Positions 26,418 to 40,669 of a stretch of DNA of 64,000 nucleotides are shown here, piece after piece. Origin of the DNA: Desulfovibrio sp. G11 (lineage in GTDB: Bacteria; Desulfobacterota; Desulfovibrionia; Desulfovibrionales; Desulfovibrionaceae); NCBI RefSeq assembly GCF_900243745.1, contig NZ_LT984798.1, positions 2,502,001 through 2,566,000 on the forward strand. Direction: 5' to 3'. Both the position numbers and the translations under genes were made by a program. Position 1 is the first letter of the stretch, and every line of letters begins with the position of its first letter. Under the pieces are notes generated by a model. It saw only the letters and a program-made list of their open reading frames with translations. It did not search any database and was not told the origin of the DNA.

Positions 26418-26732
26418 ATGAACAGCTACAAGCAGCACCTTTATATCAGTTGCGTCCGCATTGCGGCTAACGCGCTTATGGTGGGCGCCATTTTTGTAGC
26501 CATGTACCAGTCGTCGCGCAGTTTTGACGCGGCAGAACTGACGTTTTGCGCATGGTTTTTCGGCATCACCATTCCCTTGTGGAGCGGGGCATTCTGGCTT
26601 ACGCGCGTGGTTCGGCGGCGTTTTCCCGCCGAAGGGCAAAGCATGGTGCATCTGCCGCGCATGGGCCTGTCCCTGGTAAGCTGGCGTGTGCTTGACCAGG
26701 TCAAGGGTTCGCAGCTGGTCCAGCAACGCTAG
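26418..26732 (+). CDS. Small hypothetical membrane protein (104 aa)
   Basis: Two hydrophobic segments (about 12-30 and 43-65) separated by a short polar turn (QSSRSFDAAEL), followed by a basic C-terminal region (TRVVRRRFPAEGQ). CGGAGAA precedes ATG 26418. It belongs to the + strand cluster started at 24368, after a hairpin. No family recognised; probably an accessory membrane component. Confidence 0.7.
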   Translation: MNSYKQHLYISCVRIAANALMVGAIFVAMYQSSRSFDAAELTFCAWFFGITIPLWSGAFWLTRVVRRRFPAEGQSMVHLPRMGLSLVSWRVLDQVKGSQLVQQR

Positions 26733-26920
26733 AGGCATTGTTTGAAGCTGCCTAGCGCGCAAACAGACATCCGTCATGAAGGTGCAGCACAGATTCTGTC
26801 CAGCTATACAAGGGCTTGCGGAGCAATACAGCATCGCTGCATGTTTGCCGGTAAAGCGCCGGAGTGAACAGTTATAAGTATTTTGAGGACACATGCGCTC
26901 AAAGCCAAATGCTCTAACAG
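26730..26920. repeat. Intergenic region bounded by TAGAG.../...CTCTAACAG repeat ends
   Basis: The gap opens with TAGAGGCATT (the stop codon of the previous gene) and closes with AAATGCTCTAACAG (26907-26920), the same end as the repeat at 7465-7585 (AAATGCCCTAACAG). The interior differs from copies A and B, so this is at best a diverged member or a pair of repeat ends. No gene seen inside. Confidence 0.4.
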
Positions 26921-26929
26921 GGGTATGTC

Positions 26930-27865
26930 ATGATTGCTGCCGCCACGTTCAAAGGATACGGTTCATCCATGCAGACTGTTCTTGACGCCGACACCTGGGA
27001 TGCCTGCCAGAATATCCGTCAGCGCCAGCGCCGCCTGGGTACTGTATGCGCCCTGCTGCTGGCCGTGGCCTTGTTGGGACTGGTGGACGGTCTGCAAGGC
27101 CTGATGCGTTCCGGGACCAATACGCTTGAAATGCTGCCAGGCAATGTTGTGGCGCTTTCCGGTCCTCTTACAGTCAAAAATCCCGTAACAGGCGACATAG
27201 AGGTGCGTTTTACGCCTCCAGATGCGCCGCTGGTTTTCAACCTTGAAGGCTTTTTTGCCGGATACTGGTTTGGCAACGGCATGTGGCGCGGTACTGTTGC
27301 CGCAGAAAACGGCGCAGAAGCCGGTGAGTACCAGATGCGCGTGACCTTCAGGGGCGCGGCGGCGACCACGGCCCAGAACTATGCCGTAGTTGTGCGCGCG
27401 GATGCCGCTGCTATGCGCGATCATTCAACCTCTTTTGCCCAGCGCCTTACCGGGTGTAATCCTTTTGTGCTGGCTGCGGCTTTTGTCGGTATGGCCCTGC
27501 TGGTGGGCGTGGGGGTATACAGGCAGGGCAGCAGGCTCATACGCAAGCTGGTGCGTCTTGGTTGCGGCGAAGTGGTGCGGGTGCAGGAAGAAAAGGACGG
27601 TCTGCGCTTGTGGTGCCTGCTTTTCGGCACACGCCCTCCCTATGAAGGAACTGTCTGCTCCGTTATCACCACAGATGGGCGCCTTCTGGCACAGGCCCGT
27701 GCGGGTACGGCAGCCAAGGGAGCCCTGCAGCTGTTTATCCGGCGCAACCAGATGCAGGACGCGTCCGGAACCTGCCATGAACAAACATCTTTCGCCGTGC
27801 GGCCCGGCTGCCTTGTCTGCCTGCGTCCTCCGTGTACGCAGTCTCCTCCGGCCCCCACAAGCTGA
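26930..27865 (+). CDS. Hypothetical membrane protein with an exposed domain
   Basis: 311 residues from ATG 26930; a second ATG at 26969 is also possible as neither has a clear ribosome binding site. A membrane helix (about 37-58) is followed by an extracytoplasmic domain (about 60-175, MLPGNVVALSGPLTV, then PDAPLVFNLEGFFAGYWFG), a second helix (about 180-205) and a cytoplasmic C-terminal domain with Cys and Arg residues. No family recognised. Last gene of the + cluster; it converges on rpoC. Confidence 0.72.
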   Translation: MIAAATFKGYGSSMQTVLDADTWDACQNIRQRQRRLGTVCALLLAVALLGLVDGLQGLMRSGTNTLEMLPGNVVALSGPLTVKNPVTGDIEVRFTPPDAPLVFNLEGFFAGYWFGNGMWRGTVAAENGAEAGEYQMRVTFRGAAATTAQNYAVVVRADAAAMRDHSTSFAQRLTGCNPFVLAAAFVGMALLVGVGVYRQGSRLIRKLVRLGCGEVVRVQEEKDGLRLWCLLFGTRPPYEGTVCSVITTDGRLLAQARAGTAAKGALQLFIRRNQMQDASGTCHEQTSFAVRPGCLVCLRPPCTQSPPAPTS

Positions 27866-27880
27866 GCCAACCGGCGTTGC

Positions 27881-27915
27881 GCGGCATGCACATACGCGCC
27901 ATATGTGCATGCCGC
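27881..27915 (+). terminator. Hairpin downstream of the membrane protein gene
   Basis: A 14-bp perfect stem, GCGGCATGCACATA (27881-27894) with its complement at 27902-27915, 16 bases after the stop codon. Followed by ATTTC rather than a long T-run, so termination may be partial and backed up by the palindrome at 27998. Confidence 0.55.
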
Positions 27916-27997
27916 ATTTCAAATGCACTAAGCGTTTTTTCTTCAGGCCTCATGAACTGGCGCTTCCCGAAGGTTGAGCGCCCCTGCTGCGGCATTA

Positions 27998-28039
27998 CCA
28001 ACAAAAGAGGCGCGGGATATCCCGCGCCTCTTTTGTTGG
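27998..28039. terminator. Perfect 42-nt palindrome, bidirectional terminator
   Basis: CCAACAAAAGAGGCGCGGGA and its exact complement, with no spacer. GC-rich core flanked by AAAAGAG/CTCTTTT arms, so each strand has a GC stem followed by Ts. It lies between the convergent + cluster and rpoC and fits a shared terminator. Confidence 0.8.
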
Positions 28040-28054
28040 CTGTATTTTCTTTCC

Positions 28055-28150
28055 AGAGCATTTCATACTTGAAATGCTCTGGAAAGATTTGTCTCCAAAT
28101 GATTGTAGGGCGGCAAAGCCGCCCTACAATCATTTGAAGCGTTAATTGCT

Positions 28151-28153
<3 letters not shown>
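28055..28153 (-). repeat. Dispersed palindromic intergenic repeat, copy B
   Basis: Read on the minus strand it starts with the TAG stop codon of rpoC (TAGAGCAATTAACGCTTCAA), then a long stem CAAATGATTGTAGGGCGGC with its complement, GGAGACAAATCT, and finally AGAGCATTTCA...TGAAATGCTCT. This is the same order of parts as copy A at 7465-7585. It carries two strong hairpins and may add to rpoC termination. Confidence 0.78.
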
Positions 28154-32320
<4,167 letters not shown>

Positions 32321-32372
32321 ATATAATACCTTGCTTTGGTAAAAGCTCGTTGGAATCGTTAGCTATGCTGTC

Positions 32373-32407
32373 GTCAGCCGTGAGCGGGCATGCCGCTGAC
32401 GGCTGAC
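32373..32407 (-). other. Hairpin between rpoB and rpoC
   Basis: A 15-bp stem with one mismatch (GTCAGCCGTGAGCGG at 32373-32387, partner 32393-32407) and 5-base loop, no T-run. A candidate RNase processing site or mRNA-stability element between the two polymerase genes. Confidence 0.6.
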
Positions 32408-32441
32408 GCAACGCTTGTCCGTGCCCGCCGAATGGGGCGGT

Positions 32442-35400
32442 TTAAGCCTCGTCCTCGCGTTCTCTCATATAGCCCGTACGCTTGGGCTTTTTCTTACCTT
32501 CTTCCTGGTGCAGGGTCACGTTAAGCCCAAGGCTCATGAGCTCCTTGACCAGAACGTTGAAGGATTCGGGCAGACCGGCTTCAAGGAAGTTGTCACCCTT
32601 GACTATTTTTTCATACATTTTCACGCGCCCGGTCACGTCGTCGGACTTGACCGTGAGGAACTCCTGCAGCAGGTAGGCGGCGCCGTAAGCTTCAAGCGCC
32701 CACACTTCCATTTCACCCAGGCGCTGGCCGCCGAACTGGGCCTTGCCGCCCAGGGGCTGCTGCGTCACCAGGGAGTAGGGGCCCGTGGAGCGGGCGTGGA
32801 TTTTTTCGTCCACCAGGTGGTGCAGTTTGAGCATGTACATGACACCCGTGGTCACGCGGTTTTTGAAGGCTTCGCCCGTGCGCCCGTCGTAAAGAGTTGT
32901 CTTGCCGTCATTGGCAAGGCCGGCTCTTTCCATCCAGCTCCATATTTCTTCTTCGGTCGCGCCGTCAAAAACAGGCGTTTTGGTCACGATGCCGTTGCGC
33001 AGCTTGCTCACAGAGGCCTTGAACTCTTCATCATCCATCTCGTCCACCAGGGCGTTGATGTCGTCAGAGCTGAAGATGCTCTTCACTTCATCACGCAGCA
33101 CCTGCATGGCCGCGCCGGAATCCAGAAGTTCCGCCAGCTGACGGCCCAGTTCCTTGGCTCCCCAGCCGAGGTGGGTTTCCATGATCTGGCCGATGTTCAT
33201 ACGCGAGGGCACGCCCAGGGGGTTGAGCACGATATCCACGGGGCGGCCGTCGGCAAAGAAAGGCATGTCTTCTTCCGGCAGAATGCAGGAAACAACACCC
33301 TTGTTGCCGTGGCGGCCGGCCATTTTGTCACCCACAGAAAGCTTGCGCTTGATGGCGATATGCACCTTGACCATCTTGATGACGCCGGGGGGCAGATCAT
33401 CGCCTTCAGTGACCTTTTCGCGCTTGGAATCGTAAATGGCGTGCAGGTAGTCGACCTGCTGGTCATAGGGCTTGAGGATTTCGGCCACGGCATCGTTGAC
33501 TTCCTTGCTCTTGAAGAGGCCGGAAAGCTTCTTCACCGGCAGGCTGGCCAGCATTTCTTCCGTCAGGGCCGCGCCGGCTTCCACCAGCACTTCACCCTTC
33601 TTTTTACCGGGCAGGGATGCGGCCACCTGCTTACCTACCACGTGCGGGATCAGCAGGGCGCGGGTACGGTCCGTAAGGGCGCGCATGTGGTCGGCTTCTT
33701 TCTGGTCGAGCACTGCGGTGTCGTGGCCTTCAATGGCCAGGGTGCGGTCGTCCTTTTCGCCGGAACGGCGGTTGAAGACCTTGACGTCAATAATGGTGCC
33801 TTCCACTCCCGGGGGAACCTTGAGGGACGTGTTTTTTACATCCCTGGCCTTTTCGCCGAAGATGGCCCTCAGGAGCTTTTCTTCGGGGGTAAGCTGGGTT
33901 TCGCCCTTGGGGGTAATTTTACCTACCAGGATGTCGTCGGGCTTGACTGCCGCGCCGATGCGGATAATGCCGCTTTCATCCAGGTTACGCAGCATATCTT
34001 CGCTGACGTTGGGAATATCGCGGGTGATTTCTTCGGGTCCCAGCTTGGTATCGCGGGCCACCACCTCGAATTCCTCAATGTGGATGGACGTGAAGACGTC
34101 TTCCTTCACCGTACGTTCAGAGATGAGGATGGAGTCTTCATAGTTGTAGCCGCACCAGGGCATGAAGGCCACCACCAGGTTCTTGCCGAGGGCCAGTTCG
34201 CCATCGTCAATGCCGGGGCCGTCAGCCAGAATCTGGCCTTTTTTAACAATCTGGCCGGGGTGGCAGCTGGGCTTCTGTCCAAAGCAGGAGTTCTGGTTGG
34301 ACTTGTGGTACTTGAGCAGGTCGTAAGCGCGTACGCCGCCCTGCTTTTTGTACACATCGCCCTCGTAGGCCACCACGATGCGGTCCGCATCCACGTATTC
34401 GATCTTGCCGTCAGCCGGAGCAACTATGCATGCACCGGAGTCGCGGGCCACGTCCACTTCCATGCCGGTTCCCACAAGGGGTTTTTCGGACCGGAGCAGG
34501 GGCACGGCCTGACGCTGCATGTTGGAACCCATGAGCGCGCGGTTGGCGTCGTCATGCTCCAGGAAGGGGATAAGCGCGGCCGAGATGGAAACCATCTGGC
34601 TGGGCGAAATGTCCATAAGGGTCACTTCGTCGCGATGGCGCATTTCCACTTCGCCCTTGACGCGCACTGTGACGAATTCGTCCACAAGGTTGCCCTGCTC
34701 GTCCAGCAGTGCGTTGGCCTGCGCCACCACCTGATCCCCTTCGCGGGAGGCGTCGAGGTGGAGCACTTCATCGGTGACCCGGCCTTCACGCACCACATGA
34801 TAGGGCGTTTCAATGAAGCCGTAGTCATTGACCTTGGCAAAGGTGGTCAGCGAAACGATAAGGCCGATGTTGGGACCTTCGGGCGTTTCAATGGGGCAGA
34901 TGCGGCCATAGTGCGAGGTATGCACGTCGCGCACCTCAAAACCTGCGCGTTCACGGGTCAGGCCGCCGGGTCCCAGGGCCGAGAGGCGGCGCTTGTGCGT
35001 CACTTCGGAAAGGGAGTTGGTCTGGTCCATAAACTGCGACAACTGCGATGTGCCGAAGAATTCCTTCAACACGGCAGCCACAGGCTTGGGGTTGATAAGG
35101 TCGTGCGGCATGAGTGTGGAGATTTCCTGCAGGCTCATGCGCTCCTTGATGGCGCGCTCCATACGGACAAGGCCGATACGATACTGGTTTTCCACAAGTT
35201 CGCCTACCAGACGCACGCGACGGTTGCCGAGATGGTCGATATCGTCGGCAGGGCCGTGGCTGTCCTTGAGGTGGACCAGCACCTTGATGGCCGTAAGAAT
35301 GTCGTTGTCCGTCAGGGTGCGCAGATCGGAAGGCTCGTCCAGGCTGAGGCGCTGGTTGAGCTTGTACCGACCCACGGGCGACAGATCGTAGTAGTCGGGA

Positions 35401-36578
35401 TTGCGGAACAGGTTGTCAAAGAAACTGGCCGCAATTTCCGCCGTGGGCGGCGAAGAGGGACGCAGGCGACGGTATATTTCCTCCTGCGCCTTCAGCTGGT
35501 CCGGAATGCGGTCCAGCATGAGGGTGTCTCGGATGGAGGAAGAGGTGTCGTTGCCCTTGGTATGCAGCACGCTCACGCGGTTGATGCCCGCATCACGCAT
35601 GCGGTCCAGCAGCCCGGGAGTGATTTCGTCCGCAGCCTCGGCCAGCAGTTCGCCAGTCTTGGGATCCGCCACGTCTCCGGCCAGGAACATGCCGTCCAGG
35701 GTATCGGGGCGCATTTCGATGGCTTCGATGCCCGCCTCGCAGATAAGACGCCAGCTGCGTTTGGTAATGGGCTTGCCGGCCTTGACGATGACATTGCCTT
35801 CGCTGTCGACGATGTCGGCATAGGCGTTGTCCTTGCGGTACAGTTCCTTGCGCACTTCCCAGAAAATGGTGTTGCGTTCTTCCAGACGGTAGGTTTCCTG
35901 CGTATAGAAGTAGTCAAGGATCTGTTCCTTGCTCATGCCCATCGCCTTGAACAGGATGGTGGCGGGCATTTTGCGGCGGCGGTCGATGCGGACGTAGAGA
36001 ATGTCCTTGTGGTCAAAGTCGAAGTCCAGCCAAGAGCCGCGCATGGGGATGACCCGGCACGAATAGAGCACCTTGCGGCTGGTATGCGTCTTGCCGCCGT
36101 CGTGCTCGAAAATGATGCCGGGCGAACGCTGCAACTGGTTGACGATGACGCGTTCAGTGCCGTTTATGATAAAGGTGCCCTTTTCGGTCATGAGGGGCAG
36201 GGTACCGAAATAGATATCCTGCTCCTTGATGTCGCGAATAGTCCGGTTGCCCGAAGCTTCGTCGGCATCATACACCACAAGGCGCACTTTAATGCGCATG
36301 GGGGCTTCGTACGTCAGGCCTTTTGAAATACATTCGGCCTGGTCGTATTTTGGCTCGCCTATTTCATAGCTGACAAATTCCAGACTGGCGGTTTTGTTAA
36401 AGTCTTCAATAGGAAAGACCGTATGAAAAACGCCCTCAAGTCCTTCGTCAGGGCGGCGTTCGGCTTCTGGAACACCTTCCTGAAGAAACTTTTCATATGA
36501 GTCTATCTGCAGATTTAGCAGATGGGGGATAGGGAGGGAGATCTTGATCTTGCCGAACTGTTTGGTGAGCTGGCCCAT
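32442..36578 (-). CDS. rpoB: DNA-directed RNA polymerase subunit beta
   Basis: 1378 residues from ATG 36578 (GAGGT upstream; protein starts [16 protein letters not shown]); an in-frame ATG 15 codons earlier lacks a binding site. Landmarks: [21 protein letters not shown], the rifampicin-binding region with [29 protein letters not shown] (in part), [34 protein letters not shown] and [10 protein letters not shown]. The Asp, His and Ser positions of the rifampicin pocket look like the sensitive type. It is separated from rplL by a 2.6-kb nested IS and relies on sequence immediately upstream for its promoter. Confidence 0.98.
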
Positions 36579-36946
36579 GGGTACCTCAAGATAGGTAGCG
36601 GTTGCGCCCCGGCGGAGCGACAAAGAAGTATCTGCCGAAGCCGGCGGGCAAAAAACTTGCTGTCACTGCACCCTGAAAGCGTAAGACACGGCGGGAGGCA
36701 ATTGCTTACTGTGCGGGGTAAGGCGAAAAAAACCCATCCCTGTCTGGGTAAACAGGGCTTGGGCTCGGGTATCTACCTTAAAAATATGTACTTATACAGT
36801 AAGTTATATTAAACAGAAAAAGGCCTCCTGTGCCGTTCATGAAAGAGGATACATAATAAGAAATTTAAGTTTTGGCAAGCTTTTTCTGAGGTAAATTTCT
36901 CGCTTGCCAAATATAAACAAAAAATACGCCGTTGGCAAAAAGAAAA
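36579..36946 (-). promoter_or_regulatory. rpoB leader and promoter region
   Basis: About 370 bases between rpoB and the IS. Two promoter candidates read toward rpoB: TTGCCA-17-TATATT (36938 to 36910) and TTGCCA-17-TATGTA (36878 to 36850). The first ends exactly at the target duplication 36939-36946. The transcript from it would have a leader of about 325 bases; this includes an imperfect hairpin around 36732-36770 (CCCATCCCTGT with ACAGGGCTTGGG). No coding frame seen. Confidence 0.65.
36910..36938 (-). promoter_or_regulatory. Candidate rpoBC promoter abutting the IS target site
   Basis: -35 TTGCCA (36933-36938), 17-base spacer, -10 TATATT (36910-36915); five of six matches in each hexamer apart from minor differences. 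The -35 lies next to the duplicated octamer, so the insertion leaves the promoter intact. Confidence 0.65.
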
Positions 36947-37479
36947 GGTAGTGTCCAGAATTTTTCGCACATTTTGCAGCAGCCAGTCGGTGAAGCATGG
37001 TTTCGTATCGAGCCGCGAAGGCTCAGATTTTAAGCCAATATTTCTTGGTTCATGTTCATATACCGTTGCGTGCCCCACTTTTGGCCTGCCATATAGCGCA
37101 GGCGGGCAGCCACCAACATCAGGGCGGCGTGACCATCCGGAAAGCTCCCCACAACTCTGGTTCGGCGGCGAATTTCACGGTTCAAACGCTCAAGCGGATT
37201 GTTCGTCCTTATGTGCCGCCAATGGGCTACGGGGAAATCATAGTACGAAAGCGTTTCGTCACAGCCGGATTCCACTATTCTGGCTGCCTTCTCAAGACGT
37301 TGCGCCCGTAATTTGCTTATCACTTCCACCGATTTCCGGCGTGCGGCTTCTTTATCCTCTTGGGCATGAACAGCTTTGAGCATCAAAGCAACTTCTTTGG
37401 CTTTACCGCGAGGAACCGCATGCAGTACGTTGCGATAAAAATGCACCACGCAACGCTGCCATTTGGCATCAGGGTAAAA

Positions 37480-38739
37480 CATTGCTGTCCGGCTAAGGGG
37501 TAACAAAAAAGTCCAAAATCTCAGCAGTATGTGGTATAAGAAGTTACCACAACAACTTGCCACACAAGGAGATTTTGGACTTGAGCCATCATACTACACT
37601 CTTCTCTCAACTGCTATCCCTGATACCGGGACATGTTTTTGAAAAACTCGAACGCAAGCACAAAACTGGCCGCTCTTCACGCCAATTTGGATTCAAGGAG
37701 CAATTCACCGTCATGGCCTTTATCCAACTCGCTGCAAGGCGCTCTTTACGCGATGGGCTTCGCGCCTTGGAGGCGGCCAAGAGACGGCTGTATCACCTCG
37801 GCTTGAAATCAGTAGCGCGTTCCACGGTTGCCGATGCCAACAATTCAAGGCCTGTGGAATTTTTCAAAGACCTGTTCGCTGAAATGTATGGCCTGTGCCA
37901 TCTTCGTGCGCCTCGTCACAAATTCCGCTTCAAGTGCAAGCTGTACAGCATGGACGCCACCACCATCAGCCTATGCCTGTCCATCTTTCCCTGGGCGTCG
38001 TTCCGGCGGAACAAGGCTGGCGTGAAAGTAAATACCGTGCTTGACCACGATGGCTACATTCCCGCTTTTCTCGATATCAACAATGCCAAAACCCACGAAA
38101 GCCGCATGGCCAAAAGTCTTTCATTGCCAAAGGGTTCCATCGTCACCTTCGATAAAGGCTATATCTGCTATTCCTGGTTTCGCATGTTGACCGCGAAGGG
38201 CATTTTCTTCGTAACCCGACTGAAGAGCAATGCTGCCTATAAGCTCGTTGATCGCCGCGCCGTAGACCGGAAAACCGGGGTCACGTCCGATCACATCATT
38301 GACGTGAGCAGCCGGGGAAAAACCACTCGTCTACGCAGAATCGGCTATCGCGATGCGAAAACCGGCAAACGGTACGAATTTTTGACCAACCATTTCCGCC
38401 TGTCCGCCAAGACAATTGCTGATATCTATAAAGAACGCTGGCAAATTGAAATATTCTTCCGCGAAGTCAAACAAAATCTGCATATTAAAAGCTTTGTCGG
38501 GCGCTCGGAGAATGCGGTGCACATCCAGATTTATACGGCCCTGACCGTGTATTTACTCCTGGCCTATCAGAAATTCCTGAGCAAGCTTGGGCTGTCGGTG
38601 CAACAACTCTTCGAGCTCATTTGCTTGAATCTGTTCGGCAAGGATTCTCTGGAAGAACTTCTGAATCCGCGAAGACGAAAAACTATAAACACCTATAGTT
38701 ATAGCCTGTTAGCTATGGGTGCTTAACCGGACAACATTG
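37480..38739 (+). mobile_element. IS4-family insertion sequence nested in the IS256 copy (1260 bp)
   Basis: Imperfect 18-bp inverted ends: CATTGCTGTCCGGCTAAG at 37480 and, from the other side, CAATGTTGTCCGGTTAAG ending at 38739 (three differences). Flanked by the 9-bp repeat AGGGTAAAA (37471-37479 and 38740-38748). The intact IS256 copy has TGGGTAAAA once at this place, confirming the target. It contains one complete transposase gene reading +, so it may be mobile. Confidence 0.92.
37581..38726 (+). CDS. IS4-family transposase
   Basis: 381 residues if translation starts at TTG 37581, which follows AAGGAG at a good distance and gives the family-like start SHHTTLFSQLLSLIPGH; the frame is open back to 37557. 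Visible are the N-terminal DUF4372-like domain (FEKLERKHKTGRSSRQFGFKEQF, in part), catalytic Asp in YSMDATTISL (near residue 120), Asp in TFDKGYICYSWF (near 190) and the YREK-like signature YKERWQIEIFFREVKQNL (near 285) with catalytic Glu. Complete and probably functional. Confidence 0.92.
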   Translation: MSHHTTLFSQLLSLIPGHVFEKLERKHKTGRSSRQFGFKEQFTVMAFIQLAARRSLRDGLRALEAAKRRLYHLGLKSVARSTVADANNSRPVEFFKDLFAEMYGLCHLRAPRHKFRFKCKLYSMDATTISLCLSIFPWASFRRNKAGVKVNTVLDHDGYIPAFLDINNAKTHESRMAKSLSLPKGSIVTFDKGYICYSWFRMLTAKGIFFVTRLKSNAAYKLVDRRAVDRKTGVTSDHIIDVSSRGKTTRLRRIGYRDAKTGKRYEFLTNHFRLSAKTIADIYKERWQIEIFFREVKQNLHIKSFVGRSENAVHIQIYTALTVYLLLAYQKFLSKLGLSVQQLFELICLNLFGKDSLEELLNPRRRKTINTYSYSLLAMGA

Positions 38740-39653
38740 AGGGTAAAATTCTCCTAGCGCCTCCAGAAAGCCAAGACTTTTATCAGATACAACGAGGTCT
38801 ATCTGTTCAAGACCACGCTCTCGGAGATACCGAAGAAATTGCCGCCAGCTTTCTGCATCCTCACGTGATCCTTCTGCCACGCCGAGAATTTCACGGAAGC
38901 CGCTGGTACTCACGCCAATGGCTACTAGCACAGATACGTTTTGAACTTCACCGCCCCAAGAGCGTTTCAGCCATATTCCATCCACAAAAATGTACGGGGA
39001 TTTCGGCTCAAGTGGTCGATTGCGCCATTCCTCAACCCGCTCAAAAATCTTTTGATTCAAGTCGCTTATTGTGCTTGGACTGACTCGACTGCCCCAAAGA
39101 GCCTCGGTAATGTCCTCGACCCGACGCACTGACACGCCTGCCAAGTACATCTCTACCAAGGCTTCTTCCACTGAACTTTCCCGGCGACGATACCGTTCGA
39201 TTATCGCGGTTTCAAACGGCATGTGTCGCAGCTTGGGAACCTTAAGCTGAACCGTGCCAGCCTTGGTCTGCAAATTCCGCTCATAATGACCAGCGCGGGT
39301 GCTGGCTCGATCGGCATTACGCTCATAGCGTCGGGCCTGGCAGAGCGTGTCAGCTTCCGCATCAAGCAGGCCATTCAAGGTCTCCTCGACACTTTGGCGC
39401 ACAACCTCGGAAACGTGTGTCCGCAATTCTTCTTCATCGACAGCAATCACCGGAACTTTATTTTTACCGTTCGTCCTGATAGCTTCCATCTGTAGCCCTC
39501 CACGTTGGTTTGGTGGTTGTTTGGTGATAACCAAACTTAACCGACTTGGCGGGCTACTTCTATTTTTTCAATGTGCGAAAATACCGTACGTTATCAAAGA
39601 AAATACGCCTGCAAAAACAGAACATCAGCAGAATAAAAACTGCGCCAGATAAT

Positions 39654-39679
39654 AAAAAAGCGGGGCCAGAAGGCCCCGC
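39654..39679 (-). terminator. Intrinsic terminator after rplL
   Basis: An 8-bp GC stem GCGGGGCC/GGCCCCGC (39660-39667 with 39672-39679) with a 4-base loop, followed on the minus strand by TTTTTTATT. It lies 24 bases after the rplL stop. In many bacteria an attenuator sits here between the ribosomal and polymerase genes. Confidence 0.85.
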
Positions 39680-39702
39680 CATAAAGCGCGTAATAAACGT
39701 GC

Positions 39703-40089
39703 TTACTTCACTTCGACAACAGCGCCGGCTTCGGTCAGCTGCTTCTTGGCGTCTTCGGCTTCTTCCTTGGACACGGCTTCCTTCAGGGTGGAGGGGCAGC
39801 CGTCGACCTTTTCCTTGGCTTCCTTGAGGCCAAGGCTGGTCAGAGCGCGCACAACCTTGATGACGCCGATCTTGTTGGCGCCGGCTTCCTTCAGGATAAC
39901 GTCGAACTCGGTCTTTTCTTCAGCGGCATCAGCAGCGCCACCAGCGGCCGGAGCGGCCACCATCATGGCTGCGGCGGGAGCAGCAGCAGACACGCCAAAC
40001 TTTTCTTCCAGTTCCTTGATGAACTCGGAGAGTTCAAGAACGGTCATATTGGAGATAAATTCAACAACTTCTTCTTTGGTAACGGCCAT
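39703..40089 (-). CDS. rplL: 50S ribosomal protein L7/L12
   Basis: 128 residues: N-terminal dimerisation helices ([26 protein letters not shown]), an Ala-rich hinge (about 33-52), then the globular C-terminal domain ([37 protein letters not shown]) that contacts translation factors. Starts at ATG 40089 with AGGAGA upstream. Last gene of the ribosomal part of the cluster; it is followed by a terminator and then the IS-disrupted spacer to rpoB. Confidence 0.98.
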   Translation of the reverse strand: MAVTKEEVVEFISNMTVLELSEFIKELEEKFGVSAAAPAAAMMVAAPAAGGAADAAEEKTEFDVILKEAGANKIGVIKVVRALTSLGLKEAKEKVDGCPSTLKEAVSKEEAEDAKKQLTEAGAVVEVK

Positions 40090-40140
40090 GATAGTCTCCT
40101 GATCTTTGGCTTAAAGTCGGATGATTGCGGTGATGCACAA

Positions 40141-40665
40141 CTAGGCGGCATTGGACTTCTGCTCTTCGATACCCTTGAGGGCATAGAGCAGGCCACGCAG
40201 CACGTTGGCAAACAGCGACACAAAATTGGTGGGCACGGCGTTCATTGTACCGAGCAGATGGCCGAGAAGCTGTTCCCTGCCGGGCAGCTTGGCCAGAGCG
40301 TCAATCTGGGCGACTTCAAGAGCCTTGCCGTCCAGGCTGGCGCAGCGCAATTCAAAAAGCTTGCTCTGCTTAGCAAAATCACTCAACGCCTTGGCCACCG
40401 CCACAGGGTCATCGAACCCAAAGGCCACGCCGATGTTTTCGCGGAATTTGTCCTTGATAACGTCGTGCGTGCCGTCGGTCAGAGCTATACGCGCCAGCGT
40501 GTTTTTAACGACGAGATACTCGCCGCCAGCCTTGCGAAGGCTACCACGCAGGTTCGTCAGCTCTTCCACCGTCATACCCTTGAAGTCCGTCAGCACAGCA
40601 AAAGAAGCCTTGTCGGCCTTGGCCTTGATGGCTTCAATAACTGCGGCTTTTTCAGACCTTTTCAC
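40141..40665 (-). CDS. rplJ: 50S ribosomal protein L10
   Basis: 174 residues, starting at a GTG codon ([18 protein letters not shown]) with GAGAGG upstream. Base of the L7/L12 stalk; family features are [39 protein letters not shown] and a C-terminal helix that binds L7/L12. It follows an L10-type leader and precedes rplL by 51 bases. Confidence 0.98.
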   Translation of the reverse strand: MKRSEKAAVIEAIKAKADKASFAVLTDFKGMTVEELTNLRGSLRKAGGEYLVVKNTLARIALTDGTHDVIKDKFRENIGVAFGFDDPVAVAKALSDFAKQSKLFELRCASLDGKALEVAQIDALAKLPGREQLLGHLLGTMNAVPTNFVSLFANVLRGLLYALKGIEEQKSNAA

Positions 40666-40669
40666 GTGA

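Larger units (their letters stand above)
37030..39489 (-). pseudogene. IS256-family transposase interrupted by IS4 element
   Basis: N-terminal part (start ATG 39489, down to about 38740) and C-terminal part (37479 to 37030) of the same transposase as at 11174-12364, with only a few substitutions (for instance EIRTNGKNK for EIRMHSKKK and QEILA for QEISV at the end). The break is within EFYPDAKW, near residue 246. Precise excision of the inserted element and one duplication copy would restore the frame. The DDE residues are split between the two parts, so the copy cannot act on its own. Confidence 0.93.
36947..39595 (-). mobile_element. IS256-family insertion sequence, second copy, interrupted by an IS4-family element
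   Basis: Same ends as the copy at 11067-12445 but in the opposite orientation. Flanked by a perfect 8-bp duplication AAAGAAAA (36939-36946 and 39596-39603). Total 2649 bp, which equals one 1380-bp IS256 element plus the 1260-bp IS4 element and its 9-bp duplication. It lies in the rplL-rpoB intergenic region. The perfect duplication shows it arrived by transposition and that no recombination with the first copy has since swapped the flanks. Confidence 0.93.

Noticed and set aside
32415..36326. A 1303-codon open frame antisense to rpoB
   Set aside because: It mirrors the rpoB codon structure, has no ribosome binding site and reads as His/Val/Gln-rich low-similarity protein. An artefact of codon bias.
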